The translations under genes were made by a program, and so were the position numbers. This document shows, one piece after another, positions 8,981-19,700 of a stretch of DNA of 64,000 nucleotides; positions within the stretch are counted from its first letter, which is position 1, and each line of letters starts with the position of its first letter. Source of the stretch: Bicyclus anynana (lineage: Eukaryota; Arthropoda; Insecta; Lepidoptera; Nymphalidae). The DNA is taken from assembly GCF_947172395.1 (NCBI RefSeq), contig NC_069084.1, positions 1-64,000 on the forward strand, given 5' to 3'. The notes under the pieces were generated by a model. It was not told the origin of the DNA and did not search any database. It saw only the letters and a list, made by a program, of their open reading frames with translations.

Positions 8981-10468
8981 ATGTCGTCATCCGATGGCAA
9001 TACTAATCTACCCCCCACCCCATCACCAGCTGCAGTAGTTGTGACTAATACAGAACTGCCTGCAAATGAAACCAGCACCTCTTCTGTGGCCCCTATATGC
9101 GAGACGGGGGTCACCGCTTCCCTGCCATCATCAGGCGCTCCACGTCGTGTGCTACGTGTCCCTCCCACACATCTGCCCCCTGACCTCCCGGCGACGGCGG
9201 CTGAGGTGAAAGATCTAGCCTCCTTGTCGAGAGTAGTGACGCTGCTCTCTATGATCACCATAAAAGCGACTCAGGAGGGCAAAAGCGTCACTGCCTCTAA
9301 CAAGAGATTGATCATTGCGGCAGCTGCGGAGACACAGAAAGCGATGAATGCCTTCGAACGCCTTGCTCCCGCCGTCATGGCAGCAACAGAGACCGCCTCG
9401 AGTGATTCCACGTCTGCAGCCTTCGTTGCCGACGTTTCAATGCCGAATGGCACTTCCAACTCACCCGAGGAGCTCAGGTCGGAGCTCACTACCTGCATTA
9501 GCGAGGTCAGGAAGTTGCGTGCTGAACTTAGTACAGCCGGCTCGATTCTCTCTTCGGGTTCAAAGGTGTCTTATGCACAGATGGCTGGCCGACCTGCGTA
9601 CAAGAGTGCGGGCATCCGACCTTCACCAAGAGCTACGGTCGCTGCAACGCCTTCGCCGCCACCGCCTCCGATATCTTCGAGACCGGCACTCTTAATAACG
9701 ACGAAGACTCCTGTTGGTACGCGACAAGAAACTGTAGAGGCCTTCCGAAAAAGTATCAGCTTCCGGGAAGCGAAATATGCTCCTGCTAAAGTGGCTCCTC
9801 TGTCTAAAAATAAGCTCAGAGTCGAATTTGACTCCCACCAGGACTGTGAAGATGCCCTTAGACGTCTGCAAAACTCACCTGCAGCACAGGTCACAGCGGA
9901 ACATGTTAAGAAACTAAAGCCTATGTTCATACTCAAAGGCATTTCCAGCGACATGCCCGCGGAAGACCTGGTGGAAGTCATTTTGGGCCAAAATATGGAA
10001 TTGGATAAGTTTACCGAACAGGACTTGACATTGAAGTTCAAAAGGAACAACAACCGAAACTCGAAACTGTACAATGCCGTTTTCGTTACCAGTCCGCAGT
10101 TGTTCAGAACTGTGGTGCAAATTGGAAGGCTACGTGTTGACCATCAACGCGTGCATGCAGAAGAGTTTTCTCCATTCCTGCAGTGTCACTCTTGTCTTCA
10201 ATTTGGGCATACCAGCAAGAGGTGTACAGCTGAACTAAAACCCTGCGCTCACTGCGCCTCTGTTTCCCACGGCGATGACAGTCGTTGCCCGGCACAAGAG
10301 ATCGACGGCCAGGGAGGAAACGCTGTGAAATGCTATAACTGCGAGAAAAACAACTCAAAATTCAATTTGACTAATAGCATCAATCATAAAGCTACATCTT
10401 TATCATGTCCCATACTACAAACAATGAAGAAGCGAACAGACAACAGAATCGATTATGGATCAGCGTAA
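8981..10468 (+). CDS. E2 ORF1, gag-like zinc-knuckle protein
   Basis: 495 aa from the first ATG. The N-terminus is Ser/Thr/Pro/Ala-rich and low in complexity, with a Pro-rich stretch near residues 222-230. The middle (about 240-385) resembles the folded RNA-binding region of R1-clade ORF1 proteins. The C-terminus has zinc knuckles: CHSCLQFGHTSKRC (CX2CX4HX4C), CAHCASVSHGDDSRC, and CYNC with a more distant His and Cys. It likely packages element RNA. Unlike E1, E3 and E4 it does not end in the AYC tail; its last codons (GSA) overlap the ORF2 start. Confidence 0.92.
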   Translation: MSSSDGNTNLPPTPSPAAVVVTNTELPANETSTSSVAPICETGVTASLPSSGAPRRVLRVPPTHLPPDLPATAAEVKDLASLSRVVTLLSMITIKATQEGKSVTASNKRLIIAAAAETQKAMNAFERLAPAVMAATETASSDSTSAAFVADVSMPNGTSNSPEELRSELTTCISEVRKLRAELSTAGSILSSGSKVSYAQMAGRPAYKSAGIRPSPRATVAATPSPPPPPISSRPALLITTKTPVGTRQETVEAFRKSISFREAKYAPAKVAPLSKNKLRVEFDSHQDCEDALRRLQNSPAAQVTAEHVKKLKPMFILKGISSDMPAEDLVEVILGQNMELDKFTEQDLTLKFKRNNNRNSKLYNAVFVTSPQLFRTVVQIGRLRVDHQRVHAEEFSPFLQCHSCLQFGHTSKRCTAELKPCAHCASVSHGDDSRCPAQEIDGQGGNAVKCYNCEKNNSKFNLTNSINHKATSLSCPILQTMKKRTDNRIDYGSA

Positions 10469-13400
10469 CTTAGTTAAATTATTACAGTGCAATATTAATC
10501 GGTCAAAAAATAGTCTACTGGAGTTTGTTCGCTACTTTATTTCAGGCGAACATTCAATAGCACTTGTGTCTGAGCCATATGTTGGCTCCATCAATTTAGT
10601 CAAAAATATCCCCGGAATCCGCATTTATCAGTTCCCTAGTCCCGCGGGCAGGGTCAAAGCCTGCATCTTTGTCAAAGAGGGAGTAAATAATTTCACAACC
10701 TTGGGTTTCTCGCAGTTTTCCTCAACCAACTTAGCCGTGATACAGCTCCGCGTCGGTTTTTCGACAATGTTTTTAGCTTCAGTGTATTTAGAACCTGACA
10801 ACGACAGCTGCGGAACACTTGATCAGCTTGACGACTTTCTAGGTAGCATCGGGGACTCTCGTTGTGTCGTGGGGGGTGACTTCAATGGTTGGCACCCAAT
10901 CTGGGGCAGCGAGAGGGCTAATGCTCGCGGAAACGTTGTCACCGACATGGCTTTTGGACGCGATTACTACTTTTGCAACACGGGTCACGTCCCAACTTTC
11001 GAAACTGTAACGCATGGTCAGTACTGCTCTACAATCATTGACCTGACAATGGCCTCGGCATCAGCTTTTGATTTGGTCTCTGACTGGAAGGTCAATCTTG
11101 AGGCCTGCCAAACTTCACCACACAACGCGATAGATTTTTCTTTAGATATATCTGGCGATAAGCATTGTGGTGTAGCAGATAATACTTCAACTTACAGGTA
11201 CAAAAGCCGCAAGGCTAACTGGGCTAGCTTCAAGGCTGAACTTCATACTATCATGACAACATCTGATATTCTTGATACTGAGATATCAAACCTTACCGCA
11301 GAAGAGTTAGAGCTCTTTATTGGCAGAATAACAGAGACTATCCATGCTGCTTGTCTGGTTTCCATGCCGGTTAAGAGATCAGGCGGCCGTTCAAAACCTC
11401 CTTGGTGGACTGACCAGTTAGAATTGCGCAAAACCGAAGTCATTGAACTTCACCACAAACTTCATGCTGCAAAACGTAGAAACTCCGATGAAGTAGGTCA
11501 AATCGCCGAAGATCTTTTAAATTTACGTAAACTCTATGCGCAAGAACTGAGGGAAGCTTCAACATCAGACTTTCGTGAATTTTGTAATCTTCAGACAAGA
11601 GAAAATGTGTGGACACTTACTAATAGACTTTTGAAAGACACGAATCCACGACGCCCTCCAACTACTTTTAAGGTAGGAAACGACCACACCACTGATGCTA
11701 GACAGACTGCCAAAATATTACTGGACAACTTCTATCCCGACGACACTCCCGACAGCTCTACTCAGCACTCGTACTTGAGAAGTCACGAGCATGATAAACC
11801 TGACTCTTCTGACGAGCCTCCTTTCGCTGTCCAGGAGGTGCTGGAACTGCTAAAAACAATGAATCCGAAGAAGGCGCCTGGTATGGATGGCCTGACTTCA
11901 GATATATGCACACAGTTCTCTCTTGCATACCCCAAAGTCATAACAGATATCGCCAACAGATGCTTACAGTTGCAGCACTTTCCTCGGCAGTGGAAACAGG
12001 CTTATGTCAAAATCATTCCCAAGCCTGGCAAAACGGATTACACCGCTCTCGCTTCTCACAGACCGATTGGACTTATACCAGTTTTTGGAAAAATGCTGGA
12101 GAAGCTTTTTATTAAGAGGGTGACATTTGTTTCTGCCAGGGACGGTAAACTAAATAACCGACAGTTCGGTTTCAAGGATCAGACTAACACCACAGCAGCA
12201 ATAACTACAGCTCTTGATGTCATCCGATCAGCTAAGCTGAGGCACGAATATGTGATAGCCGTTTCGCTTGACATCAAAGCGGCATTTGATAACGCTTGGT
12301 GGCCCGCTCTGTTTGCTGGACTTAGGCGTATCGGTTGTGCGAAAAACATATTCGGCTTAATAAAGAGCTATGTTCAGGATCGAGAAGTCGTTCTAGACTA
12401 TGCGAATGAGCGTGTCACCAAGGCACTGTCTAAGGGCTGCATACAGGGCTCTGCCTGTGGTCCCACTATGTGGAATATTGTCTTGGATGAACTTCTTGAG
12501 ATGTCTCTGCCAGACGGTTGTCACATCCAAGCATTTGCAGACGATGTTTTGCTCGTTACCCACAACAGTAGCGTCTATGACCTTCAGGAGATGACAAATA
12601 ATGCGCTACAAAAAATTGTTGAATGGGGAGAGAGTGTTAAGTTAACATTTAGCCCCTCCAAGACTCAACTTATAGCATTCACACCTAAAGCCAAGGAGGC
12701 TGTCATCAAAATAGAAAGCTTACGTCTACCTTTTGTTAACGAAATCAAGCTCTTGGGGGTCATGGTTGATGAGAAACTACTGTTTAACAGCCACGTTGAA
12801 TATATCATCAAAAAGGCCACGCGCATATTCAGCAGACTATGTCTCTACTCTAGACCCACTTGGGGTGCACATCCAGAAAACGTGAAGACCATCTACTTAC
12901 ACGTAATAGAGCCTATTGTCACATATGCTGCTGGCGTATGGGGACAGGCAGCTCTGAAGGAGGGAATTCAACGTAGGCTGCTGGGCATGCAGCGTGGCTT
13001 TGCCATCAAAATAACTCGAGCATTCAAGACGATTTCCACTACAGCAGCTATTGCATTAGCAGGACTCACCCCTCTCGATCTAAAGGTCAGAGAGGTACAT
13101 TCTCTAGAACAAATCAGACTCACAGGGATTACACAACTATTACCTGATGATATAATGCTTGAACGACCAACACCATCACATCAGCTTTTACATCCTTCTA
13201 GAAGAGTCTCTCTCGCTCATCTGGACCCTTCTGTACTTACTTCGCAACACTCTTTATCAGAACACACACCTGAATCTATTAATATCTACACTGATGGCAG
13301 CAAGTTGGAGGACTCGTCGGTTGGAGCTGCTTTTGTCGTCTATAGACTTGACCGACAGGTTGCCACCAAGAAATTCAAACTTCACTCCTCTTGTTCGGTC

Positions 13401-14141
13401 TTTCAAGCAGAACTATTTGCAATTTATAAATCCTGTTCGTGGGCTCACTCTGAATATCCAAACTCACATCTTTCCATATTCACCGATTCACAAGCCGCTT
13501 TAAAAGCATTACAAGATCGCAGTAACACTAATCCGTTAGTTTCCAAAACACACAAGCTCATACAGGCACGCTCAAACCCTACACACATCACCTGGGTCAA
13601 GGGCCACGTTGGTATCGAGGGAAATGAGGCGGCCGATTCTGCTGCGAAACATGCGGCTACTCTGCACTCGGCTCCTTCATATAGTCTCTTCCCCATTAGT
13701 TATGTAAAACAAAAACTACGCACAGAACATCACAGGATTTGGCAATCACGTTATGAGACCTCTTCACAAGGCAGACATACAATCTCACTATTACCGAAAC
13801 TGACTGACATCACCAAGCTCCGTAAAATGATAAAGACATCTTTTCATCTTACACAGTTTCTTACTGGTCATAGTTATTGCAAAGATTACTTATACCGTTT
13901 TAAAATCACAGAAGATAACCTCTGTCCTTGTGACGGACTTACAGTACAAACATTCCAACATCTACTAGAAGACTGCCCTAGATTCTTCGCAAAACGATTG
14001 GATCATATATTTTTGTGCGAAAATGTCAAAGTTTCGCCTTTTAACATTCTTGACTTGACTCGAAAAGTTTCAGCTATTGAATCGTTTGACCAGTTTGTAC
14101 AACACGTTGTTGCAAATCTCAAATCATTTAATGGTACCTAA
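10455..14141 (+). CDS. E2 ORF2, endonuclease-RT-RNase H
   Basis: 1,228 aa from an ATG lying inside the last codons of ORF1 (14-nt overlap, +1 frame). This arrangement fits termination-reinitiation, known for the stop-start of the related SART1. Endonuclease: GGDFNGWHPIWGS near residue 140 and SPHNAIDF near 221. Reverse transcriptase: KKAPGMDGLTSDIC ~472, SLDIKAAFDNAWW, FADD ~694. RNase H: IYTDGSK ~943, FQAELFAIY, FTDSQAAL, KGHVGIEGNEAAD ~1047. The C-terminal motif follows TGHSYC. No internal stop. The sequence differs enough from E1/E3 to be a separate subfamily. Confidence 0.94.
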   Translation: MDQRNLVKLLQCNINRSKNSLLEFVRYFISGEHSIALVSEPYVGSINLVKNIPGIRIYQFPSPAGRVKACIFVKEGVNNFTTLGFSQFSSTNLAVIQLRVGFSTMFLASVYLEPDNDSCGTLDQLDDFLGSIGDSRCVVGGDFNGWHPIWGSERANARGNVVTDMAFGRDYYFCNTGHVPTFETVTHGQYCSTIIDLTMASASAFDLVSDWKVNLEACQTSPHNAIDFSLDISGDKHCGVADNTSTYRYKSRKANWASFKAELHTIMTTSDILDTEISNLTAEELELFIGRITETIHAACLVSMPVKRSGGRSKPPWWTDQLELRKTEVIELHHKLHAAKRRNSDEVGQIAEDLLNLRKLYAQELREASTSDFREFCNLQTRENVWTLTNRLLKDTNPRRPPTTFKVGNDHTTDARQTAKILLDNFYPDDTPDSSTQHSYLRSHEHDKPDSSDEPPFAVQEVLELLKTMNPKKAPGMDGLTSDICTQFSLAYPKVITDIANRCLQLQHFPRQWKQAYVKIIPKPGKTDYTALASHRPIGLIPVFGKMLEKLFIKRVTFVSARDGKLNNRQFGFKDQTNTTAAITTALDVIRSAKLRHEYVIAVSLDIKAAFDNAWWPALFAGLRRIGCAKNIFGLIKSYVQDREVVLDYANERVTKALSKGCIQGSACGPTMWNIVLDELLEMSLPDGCHIQAFADDVLLVTHNSSVYDLQEMTNNALQKIVEWGESVKLTFSPSKTQLIAFTPKAKEAVIKIESLRLPFVNEIKLLGVMVDEKLLFNSHVEYIIKKATRIFSRLCLYSRPTWGAHPENVKTIYLHVIEPIVTYAAGVWGQAALKEGIQRRLLGMQRGFAIKITRAFKTISTTAAIALAGLTPLDLKVREVHSLEQIRLTGITQLLPDDIMLERPTPSHQLLHPSRRVSLAHLDPSVLTSQHSLSEHTPESINIYTDGSKLEDSSVGAAFVVYRLDRQVATKKFKLHSSCSVFQAELFAIYKSCSWAHSEYPNSHLSIFTDSQAALKALQDRSNTNPLVSKTHKLIQARSNPTHITWVKGHVGIEGNEAADSAAKHAATLHSAPSYSLFPISYVKQKLRTEHHRIWQSRYETSSQGRHTISLLPKLTDITKLRKMIKTSFHLTQFLTGHSYCKDYLYRFKITEDNLCPCDGLTVQTFQHLLEDCPRFFAKRLDHIFLCENVKVSPFNILDLTRKVSAIESFDQFVQHVVANLKSFNGT

Positions 14142-14397
14142 TGTTTAAATTATATATAAAAATACAAAATTTCTACTTAAACTTAATATTTAGAGTATTT
14201 ATATGGCTATGTATTTATAAAAATTATTTATTTATATATATTATATATTCGTAATACGCACTTGTATTAAAAGAAACACTTTTGATCGAACAATGTATCA
14301 AATAGCACTGTCCGAATCAAAAGTCAATTCAGCTCTCGACTCTAAAATGCCTTTTGTAAATAAATATTATCACGCAACTGTTAACCAACATATTTTA

Positions 14398-14430
<33 letters not shown>
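14142..14430 (+). other. E2 3'UTR and poly(A)
   Basis: AT-rich 3'UTR of about 260 nt followed by poly(A). The paired terminal hairpins of E1/E3/E5 were not recognised here. Confidence 0.7.
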
Positions 14431-14433
<3 letters not shown>

Positions 14434-14807
14434 AACCTAACCTAACCTAACCTAACCTAACCTAACCTAACCTAACCTAACCTAACCTAACCTAACCTAA
14501 CCTAACCTAACCTAACCTAACCTAACCTAACCTAACCTAACCTAACCTAACCTAACCTAACCTAACCTAACCTAACCTAACCTAACCTAACCTAACCTAA
14601 CCTAACCTAACCTAACCTAACCTAACCTAACCTAACCTAACCTAACCTAACCTAACCTAACCTAACCTAACCTAACCTAACCTAACCTAACCTAACCTAA
14701 CCTAACCTAACCTAACCTAACCTAACCTAACCTAACCTAACCTAACCTAACCTAACCTAACCTAACCTAACCTAACCTAACCTAACCTAACCTAACCTAA
14801 CCTAACC
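14431..14807 (+). repeat. CCTAA array between E2 and E3
   Basis: 75 units plus CC, no variant seen, same register at both ends as the other arrays. Confidence 0.97.
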
Positions 14808-15001
14808 GATAGATTCTGTCAATATTTTTCGAAAATTTACAGTCGGTGTTGGTCTTTAATTGTCAATTTGCAGTCCGGGCGACGGTTTCAGGCCTCCTGC
14901 GTCTCCCTGTAACATAAAAAACAAAAATCATTAATATTCATTTTTTCAAAATTTTCATACTTTTCGTAAATTTCTCAAAAAATTTTCCAAATTTCCAGCA
15001 A

Positions 15002-15084
15002 TTTTGAGACGGCCTTGCTCCCTGTGCGACCGCGAGTGCGCGCGGGAACGGGATCCGTGCTCAAATTTGCATTCCTGGCCCACC
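15002..15084 (+). promoter_or_regulatory. 83-nt 5'UTR block identical to E1
   Basis: Same 83 bases as 1696-1778, with different sequence directly downstream. A conserved internal promoter or RNA element is suspected. Confidence 0.6.
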
Positions 15085-15091
15085 ACTGACC

Positions 15092-15382
15092 ATTAGGAGG
15101 CAATTTACACCTCCTAATATTACTAGGTTAGGTTTAAGAACATTTAACTCTAATTATCATTGTTTGTTGACTCTGGGAGGCTTTACACCTCCCAGCTTTT
15201 TTTTTTATACCATAGTATTGACTGTTGGGAGGCTTTACACCTCCTAGCCATCGTAGTTAGTTTTATTATTGTTGACTGTTGGAAGGCCTTTACACCTTCC
15301 AACTACTTAGGTTAGGTAATTGCTTAATAAGGTTAGGTTTTTAATAATTTTTTGACTGATAGGAGACTTTACATCTCCTATC
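15092..15382 (+). other. 5'UTR array of five covarying stem-loops (E3)
   Basis: Five hairpins with a nearly constant loop ending TTTACA: ATTAGGAGG/CCTCCTAAT (15092-15118), CTGGGAGG/CCTCCCAG (15173-15195), TTGGGAGG/CCTCCTAG (15225-15247, wobbles), GTTGGAAGG/CCTTCCAAC (15278-15303), GATAGGAGA/TCTCCTATC (15358-15382). Stem bases differ between copies while pairing is kept, which is evidence of selection on structure. TTGACT or TGAC precedes most copies. Confidence 0.75.
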
Positions 15383-15427
15383 AATTATTGTAGGTATTTA
15401 TTTATTAGTGTAGGTTCAAAAAACATC

Positions 15428-16714
15428 ATGACTTCAAAGACATCAAATTCACGGAACTCAAACATCGCAAGCATCAACTTGAAACATATGGAAGCAGAGC
15501 CCCGTAAAAAGCCCCCTATCAAGCTCCCATCACCAGAAATGCCATACTTGGCAAAGACGGCGTCAGAGGGCCCTCTGGAGGAGCTCGGAACAGTTGCAAA
15601 CCGACTATTCCAGGAAGCCAAACTCCAACTAGAGCAGTCGGGTAATCTTAAGGCCTCAATAAAGGAGACGGTCATAGAGTGCCTCTCCTGCCTATACACT
15701 ATAACATTACGTTTTAGTGGCGGGACACCATCTCCTGCCGGCCCGACTGTTACTGCTGCCGACTTTGCCAGAGAGGTGATGGTTGAGTTACAACAGCAAC
15801 GGGAACTGGTCGTCGCAGTCAGGGCCGATCTGAGTGACGTCAAGGACCAGGTCCACAAAATTAGTGACAATGTGGAAAAGTATAAGGTCACTGACGGCAC
15901 ATCATATGCGGCGGTGGCTGCGACGGCCAGACCTGGTGACCTGCCCTCCCAAACTCGCCCTGTCCACTCTATGGTCGTGTCCTCGGTGGATGCACATGAC
16001 ACCAGCGAGGACGTCATAGGCAAAATTCGCGCAGCCGTAAGCGCCAAGACCTCGGGCATACGAGTGGACAGGTTGAGAAAGGCGCGAGAGCAAAAAGTGG
16101 TGTTGGGTTGCCAGACGCGAGAAGAGCTGGCTAAAGTAGCGGAGAAGCTACGGACTGGCAACCCAACATTGCTGATGGAGGAGAAGGCCAACAGAGACCC
16201 ACTTGTAATTTTGCACAATGTGCTAAACATTAACAAAGACGAGGATGTCCTGGGCGCCCTGGAAAGGCAAAACGCCGCCATTCTGGGGGCGATACCTGCA
16301 GACGACTACAGAGCAACCGTGCGGTTTAGACGCAAGGCGAGGAACCCACTCGAGAGCCATGTGGTCTTGCAGGTGTCGCCACCAATATGGCGGAGTCTTA
16401 TATCAGCAGGTAAGGTACATATTGATCTCCAACGAGTACATGTCAAAGACCAGTCTCCCCTGGTGCAGTGCTCCAGGTGTCTCGGGTACGGACATGGACG
16501 AAAAAACTGCACGGAGTCAGTAGATACCTGTAGCCACTGCACAGGTCCACATATGCGTACAGACTGCCCAGGATGGAAGGCTGGAGTAAAACCCACCTGC
16601 CGAAATTGTCAAAACGCCAAACTGGCAAATACGGACCATAACTGCTTTGACGAAAGCTGCCCGATAAGGAAGAAGTGGGACGCTTTGGCAAGGACGAAGG
16701 TGGCGTATTGCTGA
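15428..16714 (+). CDS. E3 ORF1, gag-like zinc-knuckle protein
   Basis: 428 aa, the same length as E1 ORF1 and co-linear with it. Start at the ATG after the hairpin leader. C-terminal knuckles: CSRCLGYGHGRKNC (CX2CX4HX4C), CSHCTGPHMRTDC and CRNC…HNCFDESC. It ends KWDALARTKVAYC with stop context TAT-TGC-TGA-AGG. The predicted role is RNA binding and RNP formation with ORF2. The ORF2 reading frame is already open from 16668, inside the end of this ORF. Confidence 0.93.
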   Translation: MTSKTSNSRNSNIASINLKHMEAEPRKKPPIKLPSPEMPYLAKTASEGPLEELGTVANRLFQEAKLQLEQSGNLKASIKETVIECLSCLYTITLRFSGGTPSPAGPTVTAADFAREVMVELQQQRELVVAVRADLSDVKDQVHKISDNVEKYKVTDGTSYAAVAATARPGDLPSQTRPVHSMVVSSVDAHDTSEDVIGKIRAAVSAKTSGIRVDRLRKAREQKVVLGCQTREELAKVAEKLRTGNPTLLMEEKANRDPLVILHNVLNINKDEDVLGALERQNAAILGAIPADDYRATVRFRRKARNPLESHVVLQVSPPIWRSLISAGKVHIDLQRVHVKDQSPLVQCSRCLGYGHGRKNCTESVDTCSHCTGPHMRTDCPGWKAGVKPTCRNCQNAKLANTDHNCFDESCPIRKKWDALARTKVAYC

Positions 16715-16766
16715 AGGCGCACCGGGCACCCAGGGCATAAACGCTGCTGCTAATGATAGGGACTAT

Positions 16767-19700
16767 TTGGCTGCCCAGGCGAATCTGCGGAGAGCAAAGC
16801 TTGCCACAAAAGAACTCTTATGGGAATCACATAATAGGAAGATCAGTTTTGCGATGGTGCAGGAGCCGTATGTTGGATCAAACGGTGAGCTCTCTCAGGG
16901 GAAAGGATATAGGGTCGTTCAGCGAGTCCATGGCAGGACAAAGCCAATCAAAGCCGCGATCGTTGTCTTGGATGAAGATCTTATAGTGATCGAGCATCCA
17001 ACACTAACAACAGAAAATATCGCAGTGGCAAGCCTGAAGACACACTCCTGGCAGATATGTGTTATTTCCGTCTACTTCGAAGGGGACGTGCCCATAGAAC
17101 CCTACCTTGCGCATGTGCAAAAGATCAAAAACACAGTGCAGTGTCAAAACCTGATCATTGGAGGAGACTTTAATGCCTGGAGCACATGGTGGGGTAGCGA
17201 TTCTGAAGACCATAGAGGCGAAGCAGTCAGAGGCTTTATCGAAGAGATGGAAATGCACATATTAAACGAGGGCTACACTCCGACGTTCTTTACAATTAGG
17301 AATGGGAAAGTTTGCAAAAGTAGGGTTGACATCACGGCGTGCAGTCAAGATTTGATAGGTGTTATAAGTGACTGGAAGGTAGATGAAGGATTCACCAGCT
17401 CCGATCACAATGCAATTAAATTCACACTAAAACTCACCAAAGGTGATACAAGAAAACAAACTAAAACTACTCGAGTATACAACACAAAAAAAGCAAAATG
17501 GGACATATTTAGACAGGAAATCAGGAAACAGTTAGAAAATTACAACATAAATGTAGAAGAAATAGAAAGAATTGAAACAGAGAAAGAACTTGAAGAAGTA
17601 GTAACAAAATTCACAAATAGTATAAATAAAGCATGCGAAGCAGCAATACCTATTATTAAAAAACGAGTAACGATGAAATTACCTTGGTGGACACCGGAGC
17701 TGGAAAACCTGAAAAAAGAAATGGTGACTAAGAAGCGTCGAATAAAGTGCGCCGCACCGCGTCGAAGACAGCACGTCGTCGATGAATACCTGAAAGCAAA
17801 AGAAAAATACACGTTAGAAGCAGCCATAGCACAAGAAAAAAGCTGGAAGAAATTCTGTAGTACCCAGGACCGAGAAAGCATGTGGGACGGTATCTACAGA
17901 ATTCTTAGATCTACAGCAAAAAGAGCAGAAGATCAGCCACTTGTAAAGAATGGTGACTTCTTGAATCCCGAAGAATCTACAAAACTACTTGCGGACACCT
18001 TCTTTCCTAAGGACACGGAGATATTTGATAGCCAAGAGCATAAATTGACGCGGGAAAAGGCAAGAGATATAAACAAACCTACACTGAAGGACATAAATGA
18101 TCCTCCCTTCACGAGTGAGGAACTACAGTATGTAATCAAGACATTTAATGAGAAAAAGGCCCCGGGACAGGATGGATTCACAGCCGACATCTGCGCCGAA
18201 GCCATACATGTAAATACTAATATATACCTTGCAATTGCCAACAAGTGCCTCGAAATATCATGCTTCCCAGTATCTTGGAAAAAGGCAACGGTAATAGTAC
18301 TAAGGAAACCAGGAAAGACGGATTACAGTCAAGCCAAATCGTACAGACCGATAGGACTATTACCGATCCTGGGAAAGATACTGGAGAAGATGATCGTGAG
18401 GAGAGTTCGGTGGCACTTGTTGCCAAAAGCAAATCCGAGGCAGTATGGCTTCGTACCGCAACGCGGAACCGAAGACTCCCTCTATGACCTAGTCCAGCAT
18501 GTACAACAAAACACAGATAATAAACTTATCAATGTAGTAGTATCGCTGGACATAGAGGGAGCCTTTGATTCAGCATGGTGGCCTGCAATAAAGTGCCGGC
18601 TGATGGATAAAGAATGCCCACTAAATTTAAGAAAAATAATAAATAGTTACTTTGAAGAAAGAGAAGTCCTAGTCAAATATGCAGATCATGAATACCCTGT
18701 TTCCACCTCGAAAGGCTGTATCCAGGGCTCAATAGCGGGGCCAACGTTCTGGAACATCCTCCTAGATCCCCTGCTAGATATGATAGAAAAAAGCAAGATA
18801 CACTGCCAAGCCTTTGCGGATGACATCGTCCTGGTATTCTCCGGCAGGACAGTGGCTGCAGTTGAGGAGAAAGCGGAACAAGTGCTCAACCGTGTGTATG
18901 AATGGGGTGTCATGAATAAACTAAAGTTTGCGCCTCAAAAAACGAGTGCCATGGTAGTTACCAAGAAACTAAAGTACGACAAACCACGCATACACATGGG
19001 GGGTACACAAATCCAGCTAGTCGAGGAATTTAAAATCCTCGGTCTCATCCTCGACTGCAAACTAACTTTCAATAGCCACATAAGTTACATCTGCAAAAAG
19101 GCACTTAATATATACAAGCCACTCGCTAGAACTGCAAAAATAAATTGGGGCTTGTCTGCGGAGATTATTAGGACGATGTATGTTGCAGTTATTGAACCGA
19201 TTATCTTATACGCAGCTAATGTGTGGGCTCCAGCCGCGGAAAAGATAACGGTCCAAAAGCAGCTAAACACGGTTCAACGAGGCTTTGCACAGAAAATGTG
19301 CAAAGCCTACCGAACCGTCTCCCTCAATGCCGCTTTAGTGTTAACCGGCTCCATACCTCTCAATTTAAGAGCCCAAGAATGTATGGAGCTGTACGAAGCT
19401 AAAAGAGGGAAGCCGCAACTTGCTTTAGGAGATCGGGAGGTGGAAACCAAAGTATGCTTTCTGAATGCAATGCACCCCGTAAAAGAGACGATAGAGGCAT
19501 ATACTTGTCTCGAGGAACTGAGCGCAAAGACAATCGAGGAGAACAGTATAATGGGGCTGAGTATATTCACGGATGGCAGCAAAATTGATGGCAAAGTTGG
19601 AGCTGCACTATCATGTTGGGAAGAGGGAAAAGAAACAAGGAACAATAAATTTCTCTTAGGGAGTTATTGTACCGTGTTTCAAGCAGAACTTTTTGCAATA

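Larger units (their letters stand above)
8170..14430 (+). mobile_element. TRAS: E2: full-length TRAS-type element, second subfamily
   Basis: Same insertion register as E1 (TAACC|ATATTG…; poly(A) 14400-14430|CCTAA). Its ORFs are clearly diverged from E1/E3. The ORF1-ORF2 junction differs (14-nt overlap with a real ATG) and the leader begins with a 344-bp tandem duplication. Both ORFs are open, so it may be recently active. Confidence 0.92.
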
